From Bifidobacterium sp. ESL0800 (GTDB taxonomy: Bacteria; Actinomycetota; Actinomycetes; Actinomycetales; Bifidobacteriaceae), in NCBI RefSeq assembly GCF_029395355.1, contig NZ_CP113913.1, forward strand, positions 372,001 to 436,000: DNA of 64,000 bases, written 5' to 3'. Under the pieces are notes generated by a model that worked only from the letters and a program-made list of their open reading frames with translations, did no database searches and was not told where the DNA came from. Numbering within the stretch: position 1 is the stretch's first letter; every line of letters starts with the position of its first letter. Position numbers and translations under genes: made by a program. Shown here piece by piece: positions 62,831-64,000 of this stretch.

Positions 62831-64000
62831 CTACAGGTTCCGCACGATGCCGATGAACAGCGGGACTCCGTCAGGGGTGTCGTATTCGTAGAGGAACGGA
62901 TGGTCGACGATGAATGTTTCGATGTTGACTCTTCCTGGATTCGGTGCGCCGGTCAGCATCGCGACTTTGGTGTATGCGGCGGCTTTGACACCGGTTTCGC
63001 CCACATCGATGCTGGTGCCTTGGATGACTTGTTGAATGAAGAACTGCTCGCTGCTTGCCATTTTGGAGAAATTCGCACTGGACGAGTCAAATGCCGAACG
63101 GATTCCCAACTTTTTTAAGGTCGGTATCGTGTCGTTAAACGTGTTGGCCACCTTGAATTTCGGAAGTTCAAGGTCGACTTTGGTCTCCTCGCTTTTTGCG
63201 TTGAACATTGCGCGTAGAGAGTCGGTTTTTCCGGCCAGCTTGCTTGCCGCTGACTTCTGGTCGGGCAGCACGATTTTCAATGTGGAACCGTCGTCGAATT
63301 TTTTGTCGACACGTCTGAATCCTTTGCCTCTGGCCATGTCCATCGTCGCTTGCTGACTCATCATGGGAATCGTCGAGTCTCCTTTCATTCCATGGAACGG
63401 TTGGTCAGTCGTGTCGTCCGCATCGAATGGATCCTGCCATTTTCCGTTGGCATATACAGTGTTGAGAAGTGTCAAGGTGGAGTTGTTCGAAGCGAAATCG
63501 GGCTTGAGGATCCCATGCGTCTTCCTGTCCACCCACGAGCTCATTTGCCTGGAGGCATCGCCTGAGACCGTTTTCATCTCGGCGTCAAAGCCGGTCCTCA
63601 TGGATTTTTTGTAATCCTTATCGAGCGGATGGCCTTTCTGGACCCATATCGAATTGTCGGTCTGCATCCTTGATTTGCCATGGCGTCTGCCGTTGATGGA
63701 GAGCATCAGCGAATGATAGTCATCGGTGTTGGGCTGCGTGCCGTTGTCAAGGACGGATTGCAACTCGGTTTTGGTGGTTCCTGCCGATCCCTGTTCAGCC
63801 ATCGAAAGCGCCGTCCACATCGAGGTGGGGGAATAGTTCGTATTGCCTTTTTCGTCGGCCAGCTTCCGGTCGGTGAGGAAGAGGGATGAACTGTCGTATG
63901 CGAATTGCTGGACGCTGGTTTTGGCGGTTCTGCTCGGTGGCATCGCCTGGGGGTGAAGGATCAGCGCCCATGTTCCATAAGCCGCTGCAAGGAGGAGGGC
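62831..64000 (-). CDS. Serpin (serine protease inhibitor), 5' end beyond window
   Basis: The frame is open to the window edge at 64000, so the N-terminus is missing. The visible beginning (ALLLAAAYGTWALIL) is hydrophobic and probably a membrane anchor or signal, as in other bifidobacterial serpins. Serpin motifs: NTNYSPTSMWTALSMAEQGSAGTT, TLTLLNTVYANGKW, VDLELPKFKV, and the hinge ETGVKAAAYT, followed by the reactive loop KVAMLTGAP and the closing VDHPFLYEY. Counting from the hinge Glu as P17, the scissile bond falls near Thr-Gly-Ala, consistent with elastase-like targets (inference). It is the last gene visible, upstream of lysP on the same strand. Confidence 0.9.
   Translation of the reverse strand, partial: ALLLAAAYGTWALILHPQAMPPSRTAKTSVQQFAYDSSSLFLTDRKLADEKGNTNYSPTSMWTALSMAEQGSAGTTKTELQSVLDNGTQPNTDDYHSLMLSINGRRHGKSRMQTDNSIWVQKGHPLDKDYKKSMRTGFDAEMKTVSGDASRQMSSWVDRKTHGILKPDFASNNSTLTLLNTVYANGKWQDPFDADDTTDQPFHGMKGDSTIPMMSQQATMDMARGKGFRRVDKKFDDGSTLKIVLPDQKSAASKLAGKTDSLRAMFNAKSEETKVDLELPKFKVANTFNDTIPTLKKLGIRSAFDSSSANFSKMASSEQFFIQQVIQGTSIDVGETGVKAAAYTKVAMLTGAPNPGRVNIETFIVDHPFLYEYDTPDGVPLFIGIVRNL

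Overview
The window looks like a chromosomal stretch of a Bifidobacterium or very close relative (inference). The support is high-GC actinobacterial codon use, the order trigger factor-ClC channel-clpP1-clpP2-clpX, a yraN-comM-dprA operon, soluble SdhA/SdhB without membrane subunits, a bacterial serpin, and several intracellular glycosidases typical of bifidobacterial plant-glycan use. The species cannot be fixed from the sequence alone.

Layout. 1-8.9 kb: C-terminus of RecQ, an ASCH-domain protein, RNase D, trigger factor, a ClC-type channel, ClpP1/ClpP2, ClpX and tRNA-Arg(ACG). 9-12.8 kb: an ABC transporter pair and a LOG-family phosphoribohydrolase. 12.8-21 kb (mostly minus strand): a methyltransferase, SdhB and SdhA with unusual low-complexity insertions, an MGMT-like protein, and dprA-comM-yraN. 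21.5-25.5 kb: a pyridoxal kinase, metY and an orphan gene. 25.7-33.5 kb: a MacB/FtsX-type ABC exporter beside a two-component system, whose histidine kinase is an internally duplicated fusion and whose two genes are separated by a 51-bp tandem repeat.

33.8-57.3 kb is the accessory heart of the window. It holds three proline-specific peptidases (Pip type, PepX/CocE type, PepP), two DUF1680 beta-L-arabinofuranosidase-like enzymes (GH146-like and GH127), a 1.1-kaa uncharacterised probable glycosidase, a GH36 alpha-galactosidase, a two-subunit LacL/LacM beta-galactosidase, an AraC regulator and two divergent POT-family transporters. None of the hydrolases has a visible signal peptide. Extensins carry beta-L-arabinofuranosides on hydroxyproline and alpha-galactose on serine, in a proline-rich chain. 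I therefore propose that the locus imports and dismantles hydroxyproline-rich glycopeptides inside the cell (inference; see findings).

57.6-64 kb: proC, an S51 peptidase, a membrane-anchored glycerophosphodiesterase, a LysP-type permease preceded by a likely lysine riboswitch, and a serpin cut by the window end.

Noteworthy non-coding elements are a triple-palindrome module present in two copies (4026-4165 and 22702-22841) with identical 63/62-bp spacing, the 51-bp tandem repeat at 30450-30792, tandem terminators directly in front of the 1.1-kaa gene, and an 11-bp motif shared by the leaders of the GH146-like gene and the second POT gene.
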